Source of the DNA: a virus
Virus record (IMG/VR): IMGVR_UViG_3300017963_000662
Location: 1 to 27,634 of that record
Reading direction: 5' to 3' (one strand)
Length of the DNA: 27,634 nt
Shown: positions 20,360-27,634 of the stretch, one piece after another
How the letters are laid out: each line of letters opens with the position of its first letter
Position numbering within the stretch: position 1 is the stretch's first letter
The notes under the pieces: generated by a model
Database searches by the model: none
Seen by the model: the letters and a program-made list of their open reading frames with translations, nothing else
What the model was told of the DNA's origin: nothing
Made by a program: the position numbers and the translations under genes

Positions 20360-20983
20360 ATGAGTGAATCTAAAGACGCCAGTGGCGTGCCTGAAACAGC
20401 AGACAGTGTCGCAATCCAGGAGAGTGTAACTACTGCAAGTGTCAGTGACACTGGAGACACCGTTAAGTATGACACCTACCGTAGAACTGTAAGCGAAGCT
20501 AAGAGAGCAAAGGCTGAGTTAGAAGAAACTCGAGCTAAGTTAAGTGCTTTTGAACAGCAGAAGCTTGAAGAAGAAGGTAAGTGGCGTGAAGCATACGAGA
20601 AATCGCAGAACGAATTAAAAGAAGCGAAATCAAAGTATGCTCAAACAATGGGTGGAGTTGTTAAAGGTAACGCAATGACAGCAATCTTAGATGAGGCTCG
20701 CAAAGCAGGATTCCAAGGTTCTAGAAATACTCTAGAGGCTCTTGTCAGTGACAAGTTAGCGGATCTTGAATACGACGATCAACTAAGACCAGTTCAAGAC
20801 GCAGTTATGTCTGCTGTTAATGGAGTTAAAGAGATCGAACCTAGACTGTTCGGTACTGATGCTCCGAAAGTTGCTGATCATAAACTTAATCCTATTGATG
20901 GTGTAGCTCCTGCAGGCCCCGACAGTGTAAAAACGGCTAAGGACGATGAGCTTATGGCTCTTTGGGCTAAGGCAGAACAATAA
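20360..20983 (+). CDS. Capsid scaffolding protein
   Basis: This 207-residue protein has a disordered Ser/Thr/Asp-rich N-terminus, a long coiled coil (about residues 40-95, with KRAKAELEETRAKLSAFEQQ) and a C-terminal part ending in a short helix (DELMALWAKAEQ). This is the classic layout of scaffolds placed directly before the major capsid gene, where the C-terminal helix contacts coat protein. AGGGGGAATATAAT ribosome-binding context is strong. It is probably lost or cleaved on capsid maturation. Confidence 0.82.
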   Translation: MSESKDASGVPETADSVAIQESVTTASVSDTGDTVKYDTYRRTVSEAKRAKAELEETRAKLSAFEQQKLEEEGKWREAYEKSQNELKEAKSKYAQTMGGVVKGNAMTAILDEARKAGFQGSRNTLEALVSDKLADLEYDDQLRPVQDAVMSAVNGVKEIEPRLFGTDAPKVADHKLNPIDGVAPAGPDSVKTAKDDELMALWAKAEQ

Positions 20984-21001
20984 TAATAGGAGAATTTAAA
21001 A

Positions 21002-21874
21002 ATGGCTAATGAAGTAGGTAACACTGAATTATCGGCCACTAAACAAGAAGTCATCACTGAGATCGCCCAGCGCGCTCTTATTGCTGCTTCTGTTTATGTG
21101 CCTTCTTGGAAGGATCTTTCTAGCCGTGCTGTTAAAGGTGCGTCTCAGATTTCTTTCCCTAAATATTCTAGCTTGTTTTCAGTTGAGAACAGAGCTTCAG
21201 CTACTGCTGGATCTAACCAGTTGTCAGCTTTCTCAAAAGACACAATGGATCTGGACGTTCGCGCTCACATCCAATGGGTTGTTGACACTGACGATGAGAT
21301 TGAATCAACTCTTGATGTACAACGTGAGTACATTGAGCAAGCTTCTAAAGAGCACGCGTCTGATTTCGATCAGCGTGGTATCGCTAAAATGGAAGCTGAT
21401 GCAATCACTACAACTACTGCTGGTGACATTTCACAAGCTGTATCTCTAGAGATGCGCAGAGTTCTTTGCCAGAATAAAGCAAACATGGATGACCTTTGGT
21501 TGTCTGTTGGTTGCGATCAGGAAGAGAAGCTTCTGCAAATCGACCCATTCATCTCTGCTGAGAAGTATGGTCGCGCAATCATTCCTGAGGGTGTTCTCGG
21601 AAAACTTTATGGCATGATGGTTTTAGTTTCTAACAACCTGGCTGCTCAACAGTATTTCGCACACAGTTCTGAGGGATTTGGTTTTGCTCTTCAGCGCGCT
21701 CCAGCGTTTGACGAAGCTCCAAAGCCTGAGTTTGGTGTTGGTGCTAAGTTGCAAGTTCTTGCTCAAAAGTACGGGCAAAAATCTTTGCAAGTTGGTGTAC
21801 CTAACGCTTTCTTGGCTGATGGAACTACTGCGATCACCACTCAGAGTGCATTGATCGTTAAGGATGCTAACTAA
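21002..21874 (+). CDS. Major capsid protein (HK97 fold)
   Basis: This 290-residue protein follows the scaffold and has the strongest ribosome-binding site nearby (TAGGAGAA). It has an N-terminal helix, E-loop-like AVKGASQISFPKY, a long spine helix (DVQREYIEQASKEHASDFDQRG) and an A-domain with KLYGMMVLVSNN, a pattern recalling P22-like and N4 gp56-like coats. Codons are mostly abundant types. About 30 kDa is normal for a phage coat. There is no protease domain in the window. Confidence 0.88.
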   Translation: MANEVGNTELSATKQEVITEIAQRALIAASVYVPSWKDLSSRAVKGASQISFPKYSSLFSVENRASATAGSNQLSAFSKDTMDLDVRAHIQWVVDTDDEIESTLDVQREYIEQASKEHASDFDQRGIAKMEADAITTTTAGDISQAVSLEMRRVLCQNKANMDDLWLSVGCDQEEKLLQIDPFISAEKYGRAIIPEGVLGKLYGMMVLVSNNLAAQQYFAHSSEGFGFALQRAPAFDEAPKPEFGVGAKLQVLAQKYGQKSLQVGVPNAFLADGTTAITTQSALIVKDAN

Positions 21875-21876
21875 TA

Positions 21877-22119
21877 GTGGCAATGGGTATAATGTCTCCC
21901 CGTTTGGGGATTGACACTATTCCAAATTTTATCTCGGCGCGGACTCCTGCGGGTCTGCGTCGGGCTATGTTAAGAAACAACACAAAGCAAAAGGGCTATG
22001 TTTTTTACCATCACATTCAGTGGGTTGAGTCTGAAAAAAGATGGTATGCCTGGTTTGACGTAAAAGAAGAAATACAGTCGCTTGAATCGCTAGCAGGTGG
22101 TGGTAATGGCGATAGATGA
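21877..22119 (+). CDS. Small protein after the capsid gene, unknown function
   Basis: This 80-residue basic N-terminal protein contains RTPAGLRRAMLRNN and YHHIQWVESEKRWYAWFDV. It opens two bases after the capsid stop with GTG; in-frame ATGs at 21883 and 21892 are alternatives, and no start has a clear Shine-Dalgarno sequence. The C-terminal end overlaps the next gene by 14 bases. Its place suggests a structural or head-completion protein; I do not recognise it. Confidence 0.55.
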   Translation: MAMGIMSPRLGIDTIPNFISARTPAGLRRAMLRNNTKQKGYVFYHHIQWVESEKRWYAWFDVKEEIQSLESLAGGGNGDR

Positions 22120-22396
22120 TAGATATAAAAGCACGATAGATCGTGAATATAATAAATTTGTAGAATCACCTACAAGACCTGGTGAGCCAGCTATTGAAAT
22201 TGTTGGATCACTAGACGCACAAAGCGGATCAATCTTATCTGGACTTGATTACGATGACATAGAGTTAACAGCATCAACATCCACTACGGAAACATATACA
22301 ATTAGAAACAACGCAACTGATATTGCTACGTTATTAGTTACTTATCAGAATGCTTCAAAGAGTAAAGTTACAAGAGCGCAAAGGACTGACATCTAA
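22106..22396 (+). CDS. Small virion-type protein, unknown function
   Basis: This 96-residue polar, Thr/Ser/Asp-rich protein has a short N-terminal helix and a beta-rich second half (TETYTIRNNATDIATLLVTYQ). ATG at 22106 sits behind AGGTGGTGG; GTG codons at 22097 and 22100 are less likely. The stop overlaps the next ATG by one base. Composition suggests a head decoration or fibre-attachment protein, inferred only from context. Confidence 0.58.
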   Translation: MAIDDRYKSTIDREYNKFVESPTRPGEPAIEIVGSLDAQSGSILSGLDYDDIELTASTSTTETYTIRNNATDIATLLVTYQNASKSKVTRAQRTDI

Positions 22397-22755
22397 TGGG
22401 TATTACTTTAAATCCATTTACAGGACAGTTTGATTTTATCGGTGAGTGGATAAAAATAAAAGATCCGATCTCTGCAAGTGCGTCTTCGACTTTTGACACA
22501 ATACCGCTAACTGACTTCGTACATGCAGAGTACTTAATTAACTATAGAAGTCAGACAACAGACGAGGCAAAGAGTTTTAAGTTTAGTGTTTTAAATGATA
22601 ACTCTGTTCTAAAAGATTCAGTGTATGTTAAAATGGGCACAAACATACGCGTCGATGTTAGTGCAGATGTTAACGCCGGAAATTTTGAACTAAACTTTAC
22701 TAACAATGAAATTTTCGATGTTGATATTTCAGTAGCGAGACTCGTCTTAGAATAA
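22396..22755 (+). CDS. Virion structural beta protein
   Basis: This 119-residue protein begins MGITLNPFTGQFDFIG, an opening common in phage tail or fibre-associated proteins. The rest alternates polar and hydrophobic residues, consistent with a beta-sandwich (SFKFSVLNDNSVLKDSVYVK). Its start shares a base with the previous stop. It is placed between capsid and larger adhesin-like genes, so it is probably part of the virion. Confidence 0.6.
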   Translation: MGITLNPFTGQFDFIGEWIKIKDPISASASSTFDTIPLTDFVHAEYLINYRSQTTDEAKSFKFSVLNDNSVLKDSVYVKMGTNIRVDVSADVNAGNFELNFTNNEIFDVDISVARLVLE

Positions 22756-22768
22756 GGGGGAACCAAGG

Positions 22769-24052
22769 ATGGCAAGACAATTTTTCGGGGTAGAAAAGGG
22801 CCTAGACATTTTTCAGGAGAATGGGGATATACAGGTAAGAATCTTATCTGGTTCTGCAGTTCCTGATGGATTGCTAGATCAATCAAGTGCTCCAATAGGA
22901 TCACTATACTTAAGAAACACTACTGGTGAGTTATACCAGAAGATTGCAAACGCAGGAAACTCTGCTGACTGGGAGCTTAACGGTTCATCTAGCGCGGGGC
23001 TTGGAAACTGGAGACCAGAACGGGTTGACGCTCATACTGGCCAGGTTTTAAGTGCTGGTGTTACTGATCCTACGGGCTGGTCAGACAACGATGGTGGCTT
23101 TGACGGTACTGATGCAACAGTTGGGCATTATGTACTAGATGGCAACTGTGACTTGTTTGAGATTACTGTAGTAGGTGGTGCGAGTTCTATAACTCTTGCT
23201 GCTGCCGCTAGTGCTCCAGTTGCGGATGACATGTTTGCAGTTAAGTTTAATTTACCTGATCCTGCAGGACAGGAAAACCAAGCGATCATAGTTTATGATG
23301 GCGCTGCATGTATTAAAGTTGCGGACGTTGATTTTGCTAACGCTTCAGGGATTACAGTAGATGCGGGTTACACTGCAGGTACTGGAGACCCGGTTGCTGG
23401 CGATTCAGTTCTAGAGGCTTTGCAAAAGATTGATGGCAATGTTGATGAATTAACATCTGCTGTTGGTGTTGCTCAAGGCGATAACGACATGGGTACCTAT
23501 ACGGGATCTTTGTTGAACGATAACGAGTCGGCTAAGCAAAATATTCAGCAACTTGAAACAGAGGCAGAGGCTTTAAGATCTTCTATTGGTGGATCTGCTG
23601 GCGATACTGACATGGGTACTTACACTGGTGAGATCCTGACAGATAATACCGACCAGCGCACTATCAATCAGGAGCTTGAGGATGCTATCGAGACTGGTGG
23701 AGTTACTAAAGAAGAAACTGGCGTTTCAACTCCTACTGTTTTGGATGCGGTTTTAGTTGATGAAGCAAGATCATGTGTTTGGTTAGTAAGTGCATTTGAT
23801 GAATCAAATCTAGACGATGTGCAATCAGTAATGATTCACGGACTTAATGATGGAACTGCTTCTGCGGATGCTTCTTCTGTTACTGATGATGTGTTTTCAA
23901 AAGAAAGACTTAACAGTAACTTTAACTTTCAGGTTTCGGTTGTTTTAAACGGCGCTGGTGCAGCTCAAGAGATGCGCTTGCAGGTTGATACATCAGAAAC
24001 TGGATTGACTTACACTGCTGTAAGGTTGGGATGTTCACCTAGTGGCTATTAA
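22769..24052 (+). CDS. Virion structural protein with internal DMGTYTG repeats
   Basis: This 427-residue protein has an N-terminal domain (about 1-75) with SAPIGSLYLRNTTGELYQKI, then Gly/Ala/Asp-rich beta regions. Two adjacent repeats follow, built as D-x-D/x-MGTYTG, L-x-DN, a helix and an LE-x-x-E end (about 232-268 and 270-305). The C-terminal beta domain ends at SPSGY. The MGTYTG module occurs in other phage structural proteins. AAGGGGG lies ahead of the ATG. It is likely a head fibre or tail-associated protein; its N-terminal domain recurs in the next gene. Confidence 0.72.
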   Translation: MARQFFGVEKGLDIFQENGDIQVRILSGSAVPDGLLDQSSAPIGSLYLRNTTGELYQKIANAGNSADWELNGSSSAGLGNWRPERVDAHTGQVLSAGVTDPTGWSDNDGGFDGTDATVGHYVLDGNCDLFEITVVGGASSITLAAAASAPVADDMFAVKFNLPDPAGQENQAIIVYDGAACIKVADVDFANASGITVDAGYTAGTGDPVAGDSVLEALQKIDGNVDELTSAVGVAQGDNDMGTYTGSLLNDNESAKQNIQQLETEAEALRSSIGGSAGDTDMGTYTGEILTDNTDQRTINQELEDAIETGGVTKEETGVSTPTVLDAVLVDEARSCVWLVSAFDESNLDDVQSVMIHGLNDGTASADASSVTDDVFSKERLNSNFNFQVSVVLNGAGAAQEMRLQVDTSETGLTYTAVRLGCSPSGY

Positions 24053-24860
24053 TATTCAAAACGCTTTTGATACTGAAGAGGATGGTTTTGCTGTAACTGA
24101 TCAAGACGGCAATACCGAACTCTATGTAACAAGTGGAACGGGAGACCCTAGCGGGTCTTCTGCTCCGATTAATACTTGGTATTTAAGGCAGGACTCACAG
24201 CTTTTATATTACAAGTTCGGCTCTGGCAACAGTGATTGGCGCCAAATTCGAGCTGGTGATATAACATTTGATCCATCGTCGAATAGTTTAACTGCTACAG
24301 ATTTACAGGCGGCATTAGCAGAAGCGTCTGGTCTTATAGATACAAACATTGCAGATATTGCTACTAATGCTAGTGATATATCTACTAATGCAGGTAATAT
24401 AGCTACTAATGCTTCAAATATATCATCAAATGATTCAGATATTGCAGACTTGCAATCGCAAATTGACGGCTTAGTTTATGGTTTAGACTTTGATGAAACG
24501 ACTAGAACCTCGTCACTAACGGTAACAGGTAGTTCGTTTACCACTTATGACACTTTAAACTTTAATGTTTCAGATGTTAGTGGAACTAATAAGTATAGGG
24601 TTAATTGTAACTTTCTATACAGACATAATGCCGCATCAAATGATATTAGAGTGCAGCTTTCAATAGATGGTAGCACTATAGAAATGAGAGAAGAGCCAAA
24701 GGATCAAGGTAGTGACCAGAGATACACTAGGTCAATTACTGCTTTTGTTTCTAACTTATCATCAGGTGCTCATACTGCTTTAATACAATTTAGACCAGCT
24801 ACTGCAAGTAGACAGTCAACCTTGCATAGATCAATTATTGAAGTTTGGAGGGTTGAGTAA
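24042..24860 (+). CDS. Fibre/adhesin-like protein with heptad repeats
   Basis: This 272-residue protein carries a copy of the upstream N-terminal module (SAPINTWYLRQDSQLLYYKF, residues 41-60), a trimeric-coiled-coil-like stretch of asparagine/serine heptads (about 96-145), and a C-terminal jelly-roll-like domain (about 155-272). Anchor, stalk and head are the plan of phage fibres and adhesins. The start is GTG, overlapping the previous gene by 11 bases with weak Shine-Dalgarno; the next gene overlaps by one base. Receptor or glycan binding is a plausible inference. Confidence 0.7.
   Translation: MAINIQNAFDTEEDGFAVTDQDGNTELYVTSGTGDPSGSSAPINTWYLRQDSQLLYYKFGSGNSDWRQIRAGDITFDPSSNSLTATDLQAALAEASGLIDTNIADIATNASDISTNAGNIATNASNISSNDSDIADLQSQIDGLVYGLDFDETTRTSSLTVTGSSFTTYDTLNFNVSDVSGTNKYRVNCNFLYRHNAASNDIRVQLSIDGSTIEMREEPKDQGSDQRYTRSITAFVSNLSSGAHTALIQFRPATASRQSTLHRSIIEVWRVE
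24354..24437 (+). repeat. 21-bp tandem repeats encoding coiled-coil heptads
   Basis: Four consecutive 21-base units begin at 24354, 24375, 24396 and 24417, with the shared core CTACTAATGC in most. They encode seven-residue units of type (D/N)-I-(A/S)-(T/S)-N-x-(S/G). The match of repeat length to the heptad suggests stalk length can change by slippage or unequal recombination. Confidence 0.8.
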
Positions 24861-25924
24861 TGCCATCAACTGTTTATAGCTATTCTGTTTCAAGTGATAC
24901 CGCAAACGCTTCTGTTGCTACAGATGCTTTATGGCAGGAAATACTAGATAGCTCAATTATTATAGCGCCTGAATCGATTGTAAACGATGCTGATGATTTA
25001 GATATCACAATGAAGGATGCTATTACAAAAGCAGACCTTGATGCTGTTGTTTTAGCACATCAGGGTGTGCCGATTGATGATACCAATGTTGCGCAACTTG
25101 TACACATTGATTCAGAAACTCCTAGTGGCACTCCACTTTTTGCATCTAAAAAGGCTGACGGGTCTTCTTTTACTGCTGTCACTCATGACTTTACTGATAA
25201 AACAACCTGGTACAAACAGTCTATACAGTCAGTTGATGAAACCCTTACTGGTAGCGGTGTTGGGCCATATTCGAGCGCAAATCCAAACTGGATAGATGTG
25301 ATAAACGGTAAAGTTTATCAACAACACACCAAGCAAGACTATGCGGTTATTGTTAAGGTTGATGATGTTGTACAAACAATTGGCTATACGATAGATCATG
25401 CATCAGGTGAGGTTACTTTTGATAGCTCTCAAAGCGGAGTTATAAAAGCTACCTATCATTATCAAAGCGGATCGACTTGGATACTAGAGCCTGATTCGGG
25501 TAAAGAAATAGGACTAGAGCATAGTGAGATACAGTTTACAAAAGACTGTACTGTTACAACTCCCGTTGCTTTTGAAGTGTGGGCATATAACCCACTTTTT
25601 AATCCAGGCCTTGCAATTGATCCAGATGATAAAACGTTTATACCTGGAGTTAGTTCAGGCAATCCTTTAAGGTTTATGTTTAAGTATGAAAAATATCATA
25701 ACATTAAAGACATCATAAACACTGCAAACTTAGGGCAGGGTTCAATACCTGCTCTTAGTGGATTAACAAATGATATTTTAGTTTTTCCTTTTAACTACGT
25801 GACAGAGATTAAGCTTAAGAGTTCAGAGGGAGCGCAGCTTAGAATCACACTCTACGAAAATACAGCTTTTACAGGCGAGTGGGCAACAGCTACGTTTTAT
25901 TGCACCAGCGAGGATGAAGGCTAA
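24860..25924 (+). CDS. Virion structural protein, unknown subtype
   Basis: This 354-residue beta-rich acidic protein begins MPSTVYSYSVSSDTANASVATDALWQEI, here only its first part being distinctive. Middle regions carry DDVVQTIGYTIDHASGEVTF and CTVTTPVAFEVWAYNP, strand-turn-strand sequence typical of phage decoration or fibre proteins. The start overlaps the previous stop by one base, and its own stop overlaps the next ATG. No catalytic motif. Likely part of the same appendage as its upstream neighbours. Confidence 0.68.
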   Translation: MPSTVYSYSVSSDTANASVATDALWQEILDSSIIIAPESIVNDADDLDITMKDAITKADLDAVVLAHQGVPIDDTNVAQLVHIDSETPSGTPLFASKKADGSSFTAVTHDFTDKTTWYKQSIQSVDETLTGSGVGPYSSANPNWIDVINGKVYQQHTKQDYAVIVKVDDVVQTIGYTIDHASGEVTFDSSQSGVIKATYHYQSGSTWILEPDSGKEIGLEHSEIQFTKDCTVTTPVAFEVWAYNPLFNPGLAIDPDDKTFIPGVSSGNPLRFMFKYEKYHNIKDIINTANLGQGSIPALSGLTNDILVFPFNYVTEIKLKSSEGAQLRITLYENTAFTGEWATATFYCTSEDEG

Positions 25925-26517
25925 TGAGTTGGCAAATAAAGCTTTTACAATTCATTAAGCCCGTGCTTCGATACTTAGGTAAACTGTATCTACCTTACAC
26001 GGTAAAAAAAGTGACTGGACGCGAATACTTTGAAATTAGAGACATCATAGAGCCAGGTGACATTATCTTAAGCTCTACTCATGGACAGATTAGCAACTTG
26101 TTAAATCCTGCTGAATGGAGTCATGCTGCTATTTATTGCGGGTTACAAAAAAACAGTGTTGGTTATGTTTTAGAGGCTGTCGGTCGCGGTGTTGTAAAAA
26201 CAGATATTATCACTCACATATTAAGCAAAGATGAAATTGCAGTTATAAAAGCAAAGCAGCTATCTAAATACAAAAGAGCAAAAATAAGAAGTGAAGCAAT
26301 CGACCTATACGAAGGTACAGACTACGATTTTTTATTTCTCCCCGGCGCAAAGGCACTTTATTGTTATGAACTTTGTGTTGAGATATTAAGGCAATACTGC
26401 CCTGCATTAGACATGAAAATGGAAGATAAGTTTTTAGGTCACGAATACTATGGCTACAAAACTTTTATTAATAATACTGATGATTTTGAGTTAGTATTTA
26501 ATACTAGAGGTAAATAG
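25924..26517 (+). CDS. Permuted papain-fold hydrolase (YiiX/C92-like)
   Basis: This 197-residue protein has the circularly permuted NlpC/P60-type order: EPGDIILSST (43-52), WSHAAIYCG with H67, YVLEA with E84, then YDFLF and YCYELCVEIL with C147. Cys after His is the permuted arrangement of YiiX/YebB enzymes, where the usual motif is C-S-E-L; here it is C-Y-E-L. These families act as peptidases, amidases or lipid-linked acyl enzymes. An amphipathic basic N-terminus (residues 1-30) may touch membrane. In a virion gene block it could help breach the envelope on entry. Confidence 0.8.
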   Translation: MSWQIKLLQFIKPVLRYLGKLYLPYTVKKVTGREYFEIRDIIEPGDIILSSTHGQISNLLNPAEWSHAAIYCGLQKNSVGYVLEAVGRGVVKTDIITHILSKDEIAVIKAKQLSKYKRAKIRSEAIDLYEGTDYDFLFLPGAKALYCYELCVEILRQYCPALDMKMEDKFLGHEYYGYKTFINNTDDFELVFNTRGK

Positions 26518-26518
26518 T

Positions 26519-27229
26519 ATGGCTATTTTTCCAAATTTAGAACTAGAGCGAGAAGTCCAGACCGACGACAAAATTCGTCTCGATGCCACAAAATCATTTG
26601 TTTCTAAAGAAGAAGCTAGCATTACGCTAGTCGAAATAGAACCTGAAAGTGGCTCAGGTTTTATTGATGTAACTGGCTCTAGTTCAAGCGATTACTTTCT
26701 CGACTGGAGCTACTCAGGGTCGAGTAGGACAGTAACTGTTAGTTGCCGTATAACCACGGATGGCTCTCCAGTCACTTTTACAAAAGATATCGAAGTACTA
26801 ACACCAGCCGACGATCTATTATTTAGTGACGACCAGGATCTTGTAGCATTAGAGCAAGACATACTCAAGTGGGTTAAGAACGGTCGCAACTCTTTTTTAA
26901 ACATGCATCGCAAGGCGCAATACTTAATACTTGAGCGCTTTAATGACTTAGGTGTCAGAACTACTGACGGTGATCGTGTTTCAAAGAGTATTGTTTTAGA
27001 TGTTGAGGACGTAAAGAAATGGTCTCAGTATTTAACTTTAGAGTTAATCTACGGTGACTTATCCAATTCTGTTGATGATATTTTTGCACAGAAGAGACAA
27101 TTTTATGGTGGTAAGGCTGCAGAGTCACAAGACGTTAGTTTTAAAAAGTTTTTAGATTTGAATGAAAACGGAAGTCTTGAAAACGATGACATCATAAACA
27201 TGAAGACGATGGACTTAGTTAGAACATGA
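26519..27229 (+). CDS. Virion protein with Ig-like and helical domains
   Basis: This 236-residue protein has a beta-sandwich-like N-terminal half (about 1-95, with ASITLVEIEPESGSGFIDV) that resembles an Ig/PKD-type fold, then a helical half (about 100-236) with KWVKNGRNSFLNMHRKAQYLILERF, typical of head-tail connector helical bundles. AGAGGTAAATAGT precedes the ATG. Position just before a tail-terminator-like gene supports a head-tail adaptor. Family not identified. Confidence 0.65.
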   Translation: MAIFPNLELEREVQTDDKIRLDATKSFVSKEEASITLVEIEPESGSGFIDVTGSSSSDYFLDWSYSGSSRTVTVSCRITTDGSPVTFTKDIEVLTPADDLLFSDDQDLVALEQDILKWVKNGRNSFLNMHRKAQYLILERFNDLGVRTTDGDRVSKSIVLDVEDVKKWSQYLTLELIYGDLSNSVDDIFAQKRQFYGGKAAESQDVSFKKFLDLNENGSLENDDIINMKTMDLVRT

Positions 27230-27634
27230 GTTTAGCAGCAGTTAGACCTTACTTTAGAACTAGATTAGATGCTTTAGGTTATAAAGAGTGGTCAGATGGA
27301 TTTAACTTTGCAAACATACCTCAGACTATTTTGGATGGCAGTTATCATTTAGAAGTTGGCACTGCTGGCGGAACTAAGGTTGGTCAGCTTGTTACTGAGA
27401 TAGACTTTCCGATAACTGTTCGGGTATTTTTTCAGGGTTATTCAGATCCGCGTGGCAGAATAGATGATGCTATGGCTGCTGCGGATGCTATATTGGCTGA
27501 AGTTTTAATAGAATCAAACTCACAGGGAGCCACAATAAAAGCAGTGCTTTTTGACAGTGTCACGGTAAACCCTTACGATGGTTCTGATGATAACGATATT
27601 ATTTTAGAATTAGTTTTTACTGCAGTATTAGATT
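27226..27634 (+). CDS. Tail terminator / minor tail protein-like, 3' truncated by window edge
   Basis: ATG at 27226 overlaps the previous TGA and the frame stays open to the window end (136 codons). The visible part starts MSLAAVRPYFRTRLDALGYKEW, with a helix, then strand and FPITVRVFFQGYSDPRGRIDDAM, a second helix and IILELVFTAVL. Helix, beta sheet and amphipathic helix in this order fit tail-terminator folds. Following a connector-like gene, this supports a long-tailed virion. Confidence 0.65.
   Translation, partial: MSLAAVRPYFRTRLDALGYKEWSDGFNFANIPQTILDGSYHLEVGTAGGTKVGQLVTEIDFPITVRVFFQGYSDPRGRIDDAMAAADAILAEVLIESNSQGATIKAVLFDSVTVNPYDGSDDNDIILELVFTAVLD

Overview
The window is a piece of a tailed double-stranded DNA bacteriophage genome. 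There are no ribosomal or tRNA genes and almost no intergenic space. Genes overlap in stop/start fashion, and the terminase, portal, scaffold, capsid and tail genes follow in canonical order. Base composition is moderately AT-rich. A T7-type amidase, membrane-anchored spanin-like proteins and a lipoprotein with a lipobox suggest a Gram-negative host, probably an aquatic gammaproteobacterium; this is an inference. A tail-terminator-like gene and a tail-hub-like gene favour a long-tailed (siphovirus-like) virion. No integrase, DNA polymerase, RNA polymerase, primase domain, tRNA or CRISPR is visible.

Layout. (1) 1-2308, rightward: the 3' part of a tail hub/fibre protein, a glycine-rich tail-tip protein and a VRR-NUC nuclease. 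(2) 2276-6484, leftward: from a strong sigma70-type promoter (6514-6542) come a small coiled-coil protein, a Sak4-like recombinase, an SSB-like protein with an acidic C-terminal tip, a 31-residue membrane peptide, two anchored coiled-coil/repeat proteins and two conserved hypothetical proteins. An intrinsic terminator (3086-3109) follows, then a coiled-coil protein, an XRE-type regulator and the lysis amidase. (3) 6485-6722: a divergent control region with a promoter, a possible operator, a long-loop terminator hairpin that may end a small leftward RNA, and repeated TGTCTA motifs. (4) 6723-8219: an SF3 helicase, followed by a 257-bp cluster of nine TGGACAGG/CCTGTCCA sites around a very AT-rich core, the best candidate for the replication origin. 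(5) 8421-12483: fourteen small, overlapping, mostly unrecognised early genes, including several membrane or secreted products. A 34-residue microgene and a strong terminator (12683-12706) follow. (6) 12724-15545: small membrane and conserved genes, a metallophosphoesterase and a ParB-like/DNA methyltransferase fusion. (7) 15535-27634: terminase small and large subunits, an inserted HNH endonuclease, portal, two morphogenesis proteins, scaffold, major capsid protein, several virion or adhesin-like proteins, a permuted-papain (YiiX-like) peptidase and a connector/terminator region running off the end.

How it fits together. The helicase probably loads at the iteron cluster beside it, while Sak4 and the SSB-like protein supply annealing recombination. 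The terminase-to-tail module builds the virion, and the leftward unit also carries lysis functions. Both window ends fall within tail genes, so the remaining tail genes (for example the tape measure) presumably lie outside the window, and the genome may be circular or circularly permuted.

The most interesting points are the iteron/AT-rich origin candidate, the possible small leftward RNA in the control region, the missed 31-residue membrane peptide, the terminator placed just ahead of the amidase unit, and the HNH gene between terminase and portal. I see no clearly new multi-gene defence system.
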